From positions 1 through 64,000 of the forward strand of contig CAVUFC010000005.1 of the NCBI GenBank assembly GCA_963740605.1: a DNA stretch of 64,000 bases, in the 5' to 3' direction. Shown here one piece after another: positions 55,600 to 64,000 of the stretch. The stretch is from DASSUW01 sp963740605 (GTDB lineage Bacteria > Actinomycetota > Thermoleophilia > Solirubrobacterales > Solirubrobacteraceae). How positions within the stretch are numbered: position 1 is the stretch's first letter; each line of letters starts with the position of its first letter. The notes under the pieces are model-generated. The model did not search any database and was not told the DNA's origin. It saw nothing but the letters and a program-made list of their open reading frames with translations. The position numbers were made by a program, and so were the translations under genes.

Positions 55600-56020
55600 C
55601 GCAGCCGCACAGCCGGCGCCGAGGTCCTGTAGGGCAGCCCCAGCGACGATGCGGTCAGCCGCGCGATCCGGGCACAGCACCTGAGGTAGAAGCGCACCTG
55701 CTCGCGTCGGCCGAACAGCAGAAAGCCGATCCGCGCCCACCACGCGCCCTCGCCTGACGCAAGCGGGCGGGCACGCAACCGGAAGTCGACCGCGCCGTCT
55801 TCCACGAACTTCGGCACCTCGTAGTCCATCCTGCGATCTCGAGATGGCCGGGCAGCGTCTCGTATTCGAACCCGAACACCCGCGCGCGGCGCCCGTCGAC
55901 GACGCGGTCCTCGTCCCACACGCGCGTCCGCGCACGCGCGCGTGCACGGAGGGCAGCCGCCAGAGCCGTAGCTGCAGCACGATGACGCGGCCAACGAACG
56001 CCGCCGGCGGGCCAGGCGCG
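55600..56020 (-). pseudogene. DUF1990 protein, frameshifted
   Basis: First frame: RVWDEDRVVDGRRARVFGFE, YETLPGHLEIA. Second frame from ~55830: MDYEVPKFVEDGAVDFRLRA, WWARIGFLLFGRREQVRFYL. Together they make the C-terminal two thirds of a DUF1990 domain, whose usual motif is the final FGRREQ-RFY block. A frame change at about 55830 and a poorly matching N-terminus suggest inactivation. Bases 55399-55599 show nothing. Confidence 0.65.
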
Positions 56021-56299
56021 CAACGGGTGCTCGACGGCTCATCGTCTCTGCGTGCCCGCCCGCGCGGCAGACCGCGCACCGCTCGAACCCGGAGACCCGC
56101 GGCCCGGTGCTTGAGGTGTGGGTGCCGGATACTGCGACCGTGGACCTGACGTCGGCTCGACGGACACGCCCGTGACTGCATCGCGGTCCGCCGCGCCGGC
56201 GGGCGCGACCTCGTCCCAGCGATCGCGGTCGTCGCGAGCGTCCGCCTCGTCCGGCCGGGCGCGCCCCACGCCGAGGTCCTCGAGGAGCCGCAGCGCCCG

Positions 56300-57258
56300 C
56301 GAGTGGGCGGGAGAGCTCGAGCCCGAACGGGGCGAGGCGATCCTTCACGGCCATCGCGTGAGTTACCGCACGGCCGGCGAGGGGCCTGTGGTCCTGCTCG
56401 TTCACGGGATCACCGGCGACTCTCGCCAGTGGAATCAGATCATCCCGCAGCTGGCCGATCGCTACACGGTGCTCGCGCCCGATCTGCTGGGCCATGGTCA
56501 GTCTGCGAAGCCACGCGGCGACTACTCCCTGGGCGCCTACGCGGTCAGCCTCCGCGACCTGCTGATCGTGCTCGGCCACCGGCGGGCGACCGTGGTTGGC
56601 CACTCGCTGGGTGGCGGCATCGCGATGCAGTTCTCGTACGAGTACCCCCGTGTTCTGCGAGCGTCTCGCGCTCGTCGACAGCGGGGGCCTGGGCCCAGAG
56701 GTGCACCCGTTGCTGCGGGCCGCAACGCTGCCGGGTTCTGAATTGGTGCTGCCGCTGCTTGCCCACTCGCGCCTGCACGTCGTCGGCGAGGCGATCGGGC
56801 AGGCGCTCGGCCGCCTGGGGTTAGAGCTCGGCCACGACATCGCCGAGATGACGCGCGGGTATGCCTCCCTGAGCGACGCCGAGGCGCGCCGCGCGTTCCT
56901 GCACACGCTGCGCGCGGTCATCGACGTCGCGGGCCAGCGTGTCAACGCCACCGACCGGCTGTATTTGGCACAGATGATCCCGACGCTGATCGTCTGGGGG
57001 CGCCGCGATCCGCTCATCCCCGTCGAGCATGCCGCGGTCGCTCATCGCGGCGTGCCGGGGAGCCGGCTCGAGATCTTCGACGGCGCCGGCCACTTCCCCC
57101 AACTCGAGGAGCCCGTGCGCTTCGCCCGCATCCTCATCGACTTCGTCGAGAGCACCGACCCAGCCGAGTTCGAGTTCTCCGACCACGACCTCGACATGCT
57201 GCGCGAGCACATGCTCAAGCGCGGCAGGAAGTCTCGCCGCTCTATGCATGGAGCTTGA
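56300..57258 (+). pseudogene. Alpha/beta hydrolase, frameshifted
   Basis: Part one: GHRVSYRTAGEGPVVLLVHG, ITGDSRQW, LAPDLLGHGQS and the nucleophile elbow VVGHSLGGGIAMQFSYEYP. At about 56650, in a C-run, the frame changes and part two continues VFCERLALVDSGGLGPEVHP, PTLIVWGRRDPLIPVEHA (acid) and GAGHFPQLEEPVRFARIL (His). All catalytic motifs survive, so a single indel, real or from sequencing, separates this from a ~310-residue active enzyme. The start is unclear. Confidence 0.75.
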
Positions 57259-57343
57259 TGGCGACGGCGTCGCCGCTGTCTTCCCACCGATGCAGGAGCG
57301 AGGCGCGAGCCGATCGCGCGCCGGCGGACGCCTGGTTCTCGTC

Positions 57344-59054
57344 GAGGCTGTCGCACAGACCCTTTGGGGCACCGCGGCTCGCGGGCGCGGGTGGCGGCCG
57401 GTTGCGGTGATGTTGCGGGTCCCGACGGTGGTGGCGCCGGAGGGGCCGGTTCAGACCTCCGCGGCGGCGAGCTGGTGGCGGTGAAGCTTGCCGAGGTTGT
57501 GGGTCATCATCAGCAATCGCCATTCCGTGCGCACCTTGACCCTGCCGCGGCGGTGAAACCGGTAGACGCCGTTGTTGTGCTTGGTGTTTCCGAACAGCGG
57601 CTCGACGGTCTGTGAGCGTTTTCGGTACAGCTGCTCGCCGAATTCGGTCTTGAGCAGGCGTCGCATCCACTCGTAGCGCCCGCCGGTCCACGTCGGTCTC
57701 GGGGTGCCGCGGCTGCCCTTGTCCGGGGGGATCAGCACCGGGATGTGCTTGTTGGCGACCACCTCGTCCATGTGCTGCTCATTCCAGTAGCCGGCATCGG
57801 CGGCGACCGCTTCGGGCAGCTCGCTGACCCCGATGCGCTCAAGCTCCTTTAGCGTCGCGGTGACCATCGGGTCCAGCTGGGAGAAGTCGGTCGAGTTGTT
57901 GGTGATCTCCGCGGCGAGCACGATCTGCCGCTCGTTGACCGCGGCCTGCGCGTTGTAGCCCTGCACGAATCCGAACCCGATCGGGATCGAACGCGAGTCG
58001 GGATCGGTCAGGTTCACCTTGCCGGCGGGCACCTCGGGTGGCCGATACGCCTCGGGCCGCCCGCCCAGTCGCCGGCCGAGCCGGTCGCGCGCGGTCGCCC
58101 GGTTGTGCTCGTAGGCGTCGTTGGCGCGGCGCTCGGTGTCAAGCTCGGCCTCCAGCCGCTCGGCCGCCAACAGCAGCCGCTCGCGCCGTGAGCGACGGAT
58201 CGGATCGGGGTGGCGCCAGCGATGCCGCTCGAGCTGGCGCTTGCCCTCCCGCAACCAGCCCTCCCGTCCCTGCGTGCGCGCCACAATCCGCTCCGCGTCG
58301 AACTTGAGCGGCACCTCCCCGGACGTCTCCGCCTCGCCCTCCGGCTGCTCGCTCACGCACTGCTCGTCCTCGCCGCGGAGCTGACGCCTCGCCTGGCGAA
58401 AGAACTCGCGTCGGCCCTCCGGCGTGCGCAGCTGCTCGGGCAGCTCATCACCGCGCGCCTCCCCATAGAGCTCGTCCTCGGCCTCGTCGGTCGCCCTGGC
58501 CTCGGCCACGATCTCCCTGGCGATCCGATCAAACTCATGGTTGACCTCCGGGCTGGCGTTGCCGGCAATGCGCGTGCCGTCGATCGATACCACGCCCGGC
58601 TTCACCAACCCCGCCCGATCGCAGAGCCTGAGCACCTCGCCGAACAGCTCGCCCAACGCCCGCTCGTGCCGGCAGATGAACCGCGCGATCGTCGCGTGAT
58701 CGGGAATCAGATTGCCGCTGATCACCCGGTAGGCCACGTCCTGGCGACAGTGACGCTCGATCACCCGCGAGGAGCGCTGCCCGCCCGCGAACGCGTACAA
58801 CACCAGCGCCACCATCGTCGACGGCTCATACGCCGCCCGGCCATGACCATCGGCCCGATAGGCGGCATAGAACGCCGACAGATCCATCTCCGCCACGGCG
58901 TCGATCACAAACCACGCCAGATGATCGCCCGGCAGCCACTCCCGCACGTCCGGCGGCAACAAAAACCCCTGCTCACGCCGACTCTCGATGAAGTTCTGCG
59001 CCATCCCGGAATGCTCCACACCCGACCGGACGGACCGGTTTGTGCGACAGCCTC
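57344..59054 (-). mobile_element. IS1182-family insertion sequence
   Basis: About 1711 bp. Terminal inverted repeats GAGGCTGTCGCACAGACC (57344-57361) and GGTTTGTGCGACAGCCTC (59037-59054) match in 17 of 18 positions. CGTC flanks both ends (57340-57343 and 59055-59058), a possible 4-bp target duplication. The transposase gene fills it. Confidence 0.85.
57451..59004 (-). CDS. IS1182-family transposase
   Basis: 517 residues from ATG 59004 (MAQNFIESRREQGFLLPPDV); an open frame to 59061 overlaps the inverted repeat. The DUF772-type N-terminus includes AYEPSTMVALVLYAFAGGQ and RVISGNLIPDHATIARF. DDE catalytic residues probably lie in VVSIDGTRIAGNAS, EAVAADAGYWNE and the C-terminal SQTVEPLFGNTKHNNGVYRF (Glu). 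A charged Arg-rich region (~200-320) separates the first two. The frame is intact and full length, so the element may be active. Confidence 0.9.
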   Translation of the reverse strand: MAQNFIESRREQGFLLPPDVREWLPGDHLAWFVIDAVAEMDLSAFYAAYRADGHGRAAYEPSTMVALVLYAFAGGQRSSRVIERHCRQDVAYRVISGNLIPDHATIARFICRHERALGELFGEVLRLCDRAGLVKPGVVSIDGTRIAGNASPEVNHEFDRIAREIVAEARATDEAEDELYGEARGDELPEQLRTPEGRREFFRQARRQLRGEDEQCVSEQPEGEAETSGEVPLKFDAERIVARTQGREGWLREGKRQLERHRWRHPDPIRRSRRERLLLAAERLEAELDTERRANDAYEHNRATARDRLGRRLGGRPEAYRPPEVPAGKVNLTDPDSRSIPIGFGFVQGYNAQAAVNERQIVLAAEITNNSTDFSQLDPMVTATLKELERIGVSELPEAVAADAGYWNEQHMDEVVANKHIPVLIPPDKGSRGTPRPTWTGGRYEWMRRLLKTEFGEQLYRKRSQTVEPLFGNTKHNNGVYRFHRRGRVKVRTEWRLLMMTHNLGKLHRHQLAAAEV

Positions 59055-59509
59055 CGTCCAACCCGAGCGCGGCGGCAACGCAGCGCGCGCGCTCGCTGCT
59101 TCACCGATGCGGGCGTCGCCTGCCGGATGCGCACCGGCGTCGCGATCTCGCTCACCGCGTCCGTAACCGATGGTGCCGCCGACGCGACTGCCCGGCGGCC
59201 CCGGTTCGTACTCTCTCAGGGCACGGGAACACGTTCCCGAGAATCCCCCGGCGAGCCGTGCGGAACTCGATCGCGTGCGGGCTCTCGATGGGGGCGTGTC
59301 GGGGAAAGGGCATTCTCCGACGCATTCGCCACGGTGGTCAGGAGGGCAGTCGAACCCCTCTTGCCGCCGACGATCGTCTTCACGCCGTCGAGGGCGCCGA
59401 CCACGCGGTCGGCGACCTCGGCGCTTAGTCTGCTCGACCGCTGCGTCGAGTACCCGCCGGCGCCACACGCAAGCACCCCGGTCCGCGGTCGTGAGCAGGG
59501 TGCTCCTCC
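59055..59509. other. No recognisable gene
   Basis: Between IS1182 and the OmpA-domain gene. A leftward frame at 59216-59476 contains a helix-like stretch (LSAEVADRVVGALDGVKTIV) but no RBS or family. Confidence 0.35.
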
Positions 59510-60973
59510 TCAGCGTAGGCGTGGCCAGGGTTGCCCGCCACGCGCGGTGATCTGTCGGTTCAGTTCATTCTGCACGGCCCGAGCGACCTCGCCGCGGCCG
59601 GGATGTGCCATAGCGAGACCGCGCAAAAACAGGTACGGGTTCATCTGAACCTGGTGTTGCTGCCCGTCCTGCCCGCGAACGTTCACGGTTTCGCGGTAGT
59701 TGCGGACCCATTGATACGCGCGCTCGGCGCCGGCCTGCTCGCCACGTCGCAACGCGCGCCCCGACTCGTTGTTCAAGTAGTCGTCGCTGAGGCGGGCGCT
59801 CGGGCGCGGAAGCGGCGGCCAGGAGTTCAGCGGTGTCGTGTCGAGGCGCGGGTCGGCATACGCGCGGCTCATGTCCTCGATCGCATTGGTGAACCCCACA
59901 ATTTGCCCGTTCCATTCGGCGAGGTCGTCGCCTCGCAGCCATGCGACCCCGAGGCCGAGGATCGGGCTCGCCGCACCTAGCGCGAGGCCGGTGAGTTCCG
60001 CGGCCCAGCTGCTGACAAACAGCGTGACCGAGCCGACAAGCGCTCCCTGGACGTCCAGGATCTGGTTGATGCGGTCGGCCGTGTCGGTCCGCAGCGGCTC
60101 GCGATCGAACTGTGGCAGGTTCCGCACCGTGTCGCGCTCGGCCGGGGTGTCGCGGCGTTCGCTGCCGCGTGCCCCGTCCTCCGCACGCGGCGTGGGCGGT
60201 CTCTGCTCGCGCGGCCGGTCGGGCGAGTCGCCGCGCCGGCTGGGCTCCGTCCGCTCGGGTCGCGCCGCGCGCTCTGCCTCGGGGCGCGCCTCGGCGAACC
60301 GCAGCGTGACAGTGCGATCCGTCGCCAGGTCGGTCCCGTCGGCGTGACCGCGCGCTCGGGCGTCCGCCTCCCCCATCCCCCCGCCGGTGATGCTCGCTCG
60401 GGCGCCGTGATCGATGAGCCACTGCGCCACGTTCGACGCGCGCTCGGCCGCCAGGCGGTCGTTCGCGTCCGTTGACCCCAGGCGGCTCGCGTGCCCGACC
60501 AGCTCCAGGTGCTGGTTCGGGTCCTCGAGCCGCTCGCGGTTGGCTTCGTAGAATTCCCGCAACCTCGCCTCCGGCGGCGTCGCGTCGCCACGCGCGAAGC
60601 CCACCTGGTCGGGACGCAGCGCGGCCTGCTCGCCGGCGCGGTCCGTGGGAACGATGTGGATGGTGACGGCGCGATCGGAGGGGTCATTCGAGCCGTCCGC
60701 GTGGCCGCGCGCCCGTGCCTCGTGCTCGCCGCCGCCGCCGCCACTCACCTCCGCGCGGACGCCATGGTCGGCCAGCCAGCGCGCGGCCGTATTGGCGCGC
60801 TCCGCCGACAGGGCCCGGTTGCTAGCCGAGTCGCCGGCCCGGCTGGCGTGCCCAACGACCTCCACGCGCCAGTTCGGGTCGTTGAGCCGTTGCCGGTCGG
60901 TCTCCGAGAGGCCGCTCCGCCAGCGCTCCATGGCGCCTGACTGGAGTGAAACGGAGCCCGACGCGAACGTCAC
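59510..60973 (-). CDS. Protein with two tandem OmpA-like domains
   Basis: 487 residues from GTG 60973; the start may be further upstream or lost, because the frame opens inside an OmpA-like motif (FASGSVSLQSG). Two OmpA peptidoglycan-binding-type domains: WRVEVVGHASRAGDSASNRA with ERANTAARWLADHGV (~1-110), and HLELVGHASRLGSTDANDRL with ERASNVAQWLIDHGA (~115-230). A Pro/Arg-rich linker (~235-295) and a ~190-residue C-terminal domain with a hydrophobic segment (VGSVTLFVSSWAAELTGLAL) follow. No signal peptide is visible. It may anchor something to the cell wall, or be a polymorphic secreted protein; I cannot tell. Confidence 0.7.
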   Translation of the reverse strand: MTFASGSVSLQSGAMERWRSGLSETDRQRLNDPNWRVEVVGHASRAGDSASNRALSAERANTAARWLADHGVRAEVSGGGGGEHEARARGHADGSNDPSDRAVTIHIVPTDRAGEQAALRPDQVGFARGDATPPEARLREFYEANRERLEDPNQHLELVGHASRLGSTDANDRLAAERASNVAQWLIDHGARASITGGGMGEADARARGHADGTDLATDRTVTLRFAEARPEAERAARPERTEPSRRGDSPDRPREQRPPTPRAEDGARGSERRDTPAERDTVRNLPQFDREPLRTDTADRINQILDVQGALVGSVTLFVSSWAAELTGLALGAASPILGLGVAWLRGDDLAEWNGQIVGFTNAIEDMSRAYADPRLDTTPLNSWPPLPRPSARLSDDYLNNESGRALRRGEQAGAERAYQWVRNYRETVNVRGQDGQQHQVQMNPYLFLRGLAMAHPGRGEVARAVQNELNRQITARGGQPWPRLR

Positions 60974-61621
60974 GCGATCGCGCCACCGGACGCCTGGTCA
61001 TCGTCCCCGAGCGAGTGTGCCGAGGGCGCCGGCACAGACGCCTGTTTGCGGCGCTAGGCGGGCGCTGAGCCATCGCCAATTGTGGTTTGAGGCGAGCCAG
61101 CTCCGCTCGGCGTGGTGCGCGCGTGTCGCAGAGGAGAGGTTTCGTGCGCGGCGACCGCCGGGCGCGAAGTTGAGTTTCTCAGCCGCGCGGTCCGCACAGG
61201 GCCGCGCGCGTCGCCGGTGCGCGCTTTGGCGGCGTCGGTGCGCAGGTCGTCGACTACGAGGCGGATCCCGCCGCGCGTTCACAGCGGCGTTTCGCGCGAA
61301 ACATGCGTGGCGGTGACGGTCTCCGGCTCTCGCCGGACATCGAGTCTGGGCCGCCCGCGAGGGTCTCGGGTTTGCGATGGCGCGCCGGCGAGCCACGAGC
61401 CGTTCGGGATGGGACACCGTGTACTTGACGTCGAGCGGGAGGGGAGGAAGATGAGTCACACGCAGGACGCCTGCCGCGGGCTGGGTGCACCGGCACCGAG
61501 CGGCGCGCGTTACGCCGCGTTCCGCGGACCGGGGTTGGATGGTGCCCGCGGCGGCAGCGGGTGGCGCGAGAGGAGGTCGCCTCGCATGGAAGCTCGGAGA
61601 ACCCGAGGGGAGAGTTCGAGC
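60974..61621. other. No recognisable gene
   Basis: Divergent region between the OmpA-domain gene and the GH32 gene. Very GC-rich, with several meaningless open frames. The GH32 promoter should lie here; no clear -10/-35 pair was identified. Confidence 0.4.
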
Positions 61622-64000
61622 ATGAGGTCAGCTGCAGTCAGCACGCGCAGGTCGCGCCGACCCGACCCCCGCGCCGTGGCGGTCGCGCTGTTGGTGGTCT
61701 TGGCCGCTTGTGCGGCGATCGTGTGGGCGACGGGCTCGACCGCTTCGGCACAGACAGACTCGGTGACCTACCGCGAGCTGTATCGGCCGCAGTTCCATTT
61801 CACGCCGGCCAAGAATTGGATGAACGATCCGAACGGGCTCGTCTACTACAAGGGCGAGTACCACCTCTTCTACCAGTACAACCCGTTCGGCTCGCAGTGG
61901 GGGCACATGTCCTGGGGGCACGCGGTCAGCCGCGACCTGGTCCATTGGCATGAGCTGCCGGTGGCGATCCCGGAGCAGGGCGACGAGCAGGTGTTCTCCG
62001 GCAGCGCGGTGGTCGACAAGCACAACACGAGCGGCCTGGGGACGCGGGCGAACCCGCCGATGGTGGCGATCTACACGGCGGCGAAGCCCGGCTCGCAGGC
62101 GCAGGCGCTGGCCTACAGCACCGACCGCGGCCGCACGTTCAAGCGCTACTCCGGTAACCCCGTGCTCGACATCGGCTCGGGCGAGTTCCGCGACCCGAAG
62201 GTGTTCTGGTACGCGCCGGCGCACGAGTGGAGGATGGTCGTCTCCAAGGCGGTCGAGCGCAAGATCGCCATCTACCGCTCGCCGGACCTCAAGGACTGGA
62301 CGCACCTCAGCGACTTCGGTCCCGCGAACGCGACTGGCGGCGTCTGGGAGTGCCCGGACCTGTTCCCGCTCGCGGTTGACGGCAAGCGCAAGAAGACCAA
62401 GTGGGTGATGATCGTCAACCTCAACCCGGGAGCGATCGCCGGCGGCTCGGGAGCGCAGTACTTCGTGGGCGACTTCGACGGGACTACGTTCACCGCCGAC
62501 AACAAGCTGGGCGCGTACACGCCGCCGGCCGGTGACGTCTTCGCCGACTTCGAGGGCGCCGACTACGGCAGCTGGACGACGACCGGCACGGCGTTCGGAA
62601 GCGGGCCGGCACACGGCGCGCTTCCCGGGCAGCAGACGGTGTCCGGCTTCCAGGGCAACGGGCTGGTCAACAGCTTCCTCGACTTCGACAGCTCGCAGGG
62701 GACGCTCACGTCGCCCCCCTTCCCGATCGGCCGCGACTACGTGAACTTCCTGGTCGGCGGCGGCGCGCATGCGCACGACCCGGCCGGCGGCGACGGTACG
62801 CCCCCGCCCGGCGACGTGCTCGCCGATTTCGAGGGTCCCGACTACGGCAGCTGGACGGCGACGGGCGACTTTGCCGGCACGACGCCGCACCGCGGCGGAG
62901 ACGGCCGCGTCGGCGAGCAGATCGTCGACACGTTCTTCGGCAATCCGAACAACGGCGACCCCAACACCGGCTCGATCGTCTCGCCGGAGTTCACCATCAA
63001 CCGCGACTTCCTCGACTTCGAGATCGCCGGCGGCAACCACCCTGAGCCGGGCCCCGGCCAGACGGCGGTCAACCTCGTCGTCGACGGCGCGATCGTCCGC
63101 ACGGCGACGGGAAGCGACTCCGGGACGCTCAACTGGAGGGCCTGGGACGTCAAGGATCTCGCGGGCAAGCGGGCGCACATCGAGATCGTCGACCGGGCGA
63201 CCGGCGGCTGGGGGCACGTGCTCGCGGACCACTTCGTGCTCTCCGACATCGCGGCCAAGATCCGCTCTGACGAGACGGCGGTCAACCTCCTCGTCGACGG
63301 CGAGGTCGTGCGCAGCACGGCCGGGAAGGAGAGCGAGGCGCTCGACTGGGCCAGCTGGAACGTCCAGGACCTGCGGGGCAAGGACGCGCAGATTCAGATC
63401 GTGGACCGCAACAGCGGCGGCTGGGGCCACGTCCTGGCCGACCAGTTCACGTTCGCCGACGCGCCCGCACAGACAGTCGAGCAGCGCTCGAGCTGGATGG
63501 ACTACGGCAAGGACTTCTACGCCGCGGTCACCTGGAACGACGTGCCCGACGGGCGGCGCATCGCGATCGGCTGGATGAACAACTGGAACTACGGGGGCGC
63601 CATCCCGACCGACCCGTGGCGCAGCGCGATGAGCGTGCCGCGCGAGCTCGCCCTGCAGACCATCGACGGGCAGGCACAACTCGTGCAACGGCCCGTCCGC
63701 GAGATCCGCTCGCTGCGCGGCGGACGCTCCTTCACGCAGCACCACCGCACGATCCCGCAGGGCAGCACGACGCTTCCCGCGCGCGGCAAGACGCTCGAGA
63801 TCAAGGCCCATCTGCGGCTCGACGCCGCCAAACGGGCCGGGCTGAAGGTCCGCACCGGTAACGGCGAGGAGACCGTGATCGGCTACGACGCCGAGGCCGG
63901 CGAGCTCTACGTCGACCGCACCCGCTCGGGCCGCGTGGACTTCAGCCGCGACTTCCCGGGCGTCCAGCGAGCGCCGCTGGCCGCCCGCCACGGCAACGTC
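61622..64000 (+). CDS. Secreted GH32 fructanase (levanase/inulinase type), 3' end outside window
   Basis: At least 793 residues from ATG 61622 (GGGGAGAG upstream); no stop before the window ends. Signal segment VAVALLVVLAACAAIVWA. GH32 motifs: NWMNDPNGL with nucleophile Asp69, FRDPKV (Asp191) and the acid/base Glu243 in WECPDLF. Residues ~305-620 interrupt the propeller with beta-sandwich modules beginning DVFADFEGADYGSWTTTG and DVLADFEGPDYGSWTATG; the second contains a duplicated half (TGGWGHVLADHF and SGGWGHVLADQF). The propeller resumes at SSWMDYGKDFYAAVTWNDVP. It hydrolyses beta-fructosyl links in sucrose, levan or inulin outside the cell. Confidence 0.92.
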   Translation, partial: MRSAAVSTRRSRRPDPRAVAVALLVVLAACAAIVWATGSTASAQTDSVTYRELYRPQFHFTPAKNWMNDPNGLVYYKGEYHLFYQYNPFGSQWGHMSWGHAVSRDLVHWHELPVAIPEQGDEQVFSGSAVVDKHNTSGLGTRANPPMVAIYTAAKPGSQAQALAYSTDRGRTFKRYSGNPVLDIGSGEFRDPKVFWYAPAHEWRMVVSKAVERKIAIYRSPDLKDWTHLSDFGPANATGGVWECPDLFPLAVDGKRKKTKWVMIVNLNPGAIAGGSGAQYFVGDFDGTTFTADNKLGAYTPPAGDVFADFEGADYGSWTTTGTAFGSGPAHGALPGQQTVSGFQGNGLVNSFLDFDSSQGTLTSPPFPIGRDYVNFLVGGGAHAHDPAGGDGTPPPGDVLADFEGPDYGSWTATGDFAGTTPHRGGDGRVGEQIVDTFFGNPNNGDPNTGSIVSPEFTINRDFLDFEIAGGNHPEPGPGQTAVNLVVDGAIVRTATGSDSGTLNWRAWDVKDLAGKRAHIEIVDRATGGWGHVLADHFVLSDIAAKIRSDETAVNLLVDGEVVRSTAGKESEALDWASWNVQDLRGKDAQIQIVDRNSGGWGHVLADQFTFADAPAQTVEQRSSWMDYGKDFYAAVTWNDVPDGRRIAIGWMNNWNYGGAIPTDPWRSAMSVPRELALQTIDGQAQLVQRPVREIRSLRGGRSFTQHHRTIPQGSTTLPARGKTLEIKAHLRLDAAKRAGLKVRTGNGEETVIGYDAEAGELYVDRTRSGRVDFSRDFPGVQRAPLAARHGNV

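Noticed and set aside
61628..63991. 787-codon leftward open frame
   Set aside because: A shadow opposite the GH32 gene. The forward frame has signal peptide, catalytic motifs and RBS; the reverse one has none.

Overview
High-GC DNA with actinobacterial gene style: GTG and TTG starts, dense LuxR and AfsR-type regulators, collagen-like and subtilisin-like secreted proteins, DUF456, DUF1990 and DUF302. The best guess is a soil member of the Thermoleophilia (Solirubrobacter or Conexibacter relatives), inferred from protein style only. No rRNA, complete tRNA, CRISPR array, plasmid replication gene or phage structural gene was seen.

Layout. 0.4-6.4 kb: a collagen-like secreted protein, a small membrane protein, a NarL-type histidine kinase and response regulator pair, a decayed second regulator, and a secreted repeat protein. 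6.7-7.3 kb: a tRNA-Phe 3'-half fragment with terminator and a truncated AlbA_2-type gene. 7.6-20.5 kb: ferritin-like protein, frameshifted sugar-type ABC ATPase, zinc-ribbon protein, two large AAA-LuxR regulators, HAD phosphatase, and an MFS transporter coupled to a type II NADH dehydrogenase. 20.7-27.7 kb: alpha/beta hydrolases, an Ohr/OsmC peroxidase, a lipoprotein, transaldolase and a DUF302 protein. 27.8-30.2 kb: the complete version of the repeat unit seen at 6.8 kb (tRNA-Phe 3' half, terminator, operator-like palindrome, intact AlbA_2/HATPase gene), followed by another tRNA fragment. 30.4-33.2 kb: LuxR-TPR regulator and flavin monooxygenase.

33.7-49.2 kb is bounded by two near-identical IS110-family elements in opposite orientation. 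Each is inserted at the same nucleotide, in the anticodon loop of a tRNA-Phe 3'-half fragment. Between them lie a SMP-30 protein coupled to an AfsR-like regulator, a secreted trypsin, a DUF456 gene broken by a stop codon, a 14-TM drug exporter and a two-gene ABC exporter. 49.6-54.4 kb: a subtilisin and a giant ECF sigma factor fused to its own zinc-finger anti-sigma, membrane and propeller-like domains. 54.4-57.3 kb is a decay zone (LuxR, DUF1990 and hydrolase pseudogenes) next to an IS1182-family element. 59.5-64 kb: a tandem OmpA-domain protein and a secreted GH32 fructanase that runs off the window.

The most unusual signals are: (1) the repeated tRNA-Phe 3'-half units, which look like attachment-site scars of related integrative elements with no integrase in view; (2) a hairpin in the non-coding end of each IS110 copy whose two internal-loop strands match the two sides of the tRNA target, as expected for a bridge-RNA target-binding loop; and (3) a perfect 15-bp palindrome covering the RBS and TTG start of the AlbA_2 gene, retained in the decayed copy.
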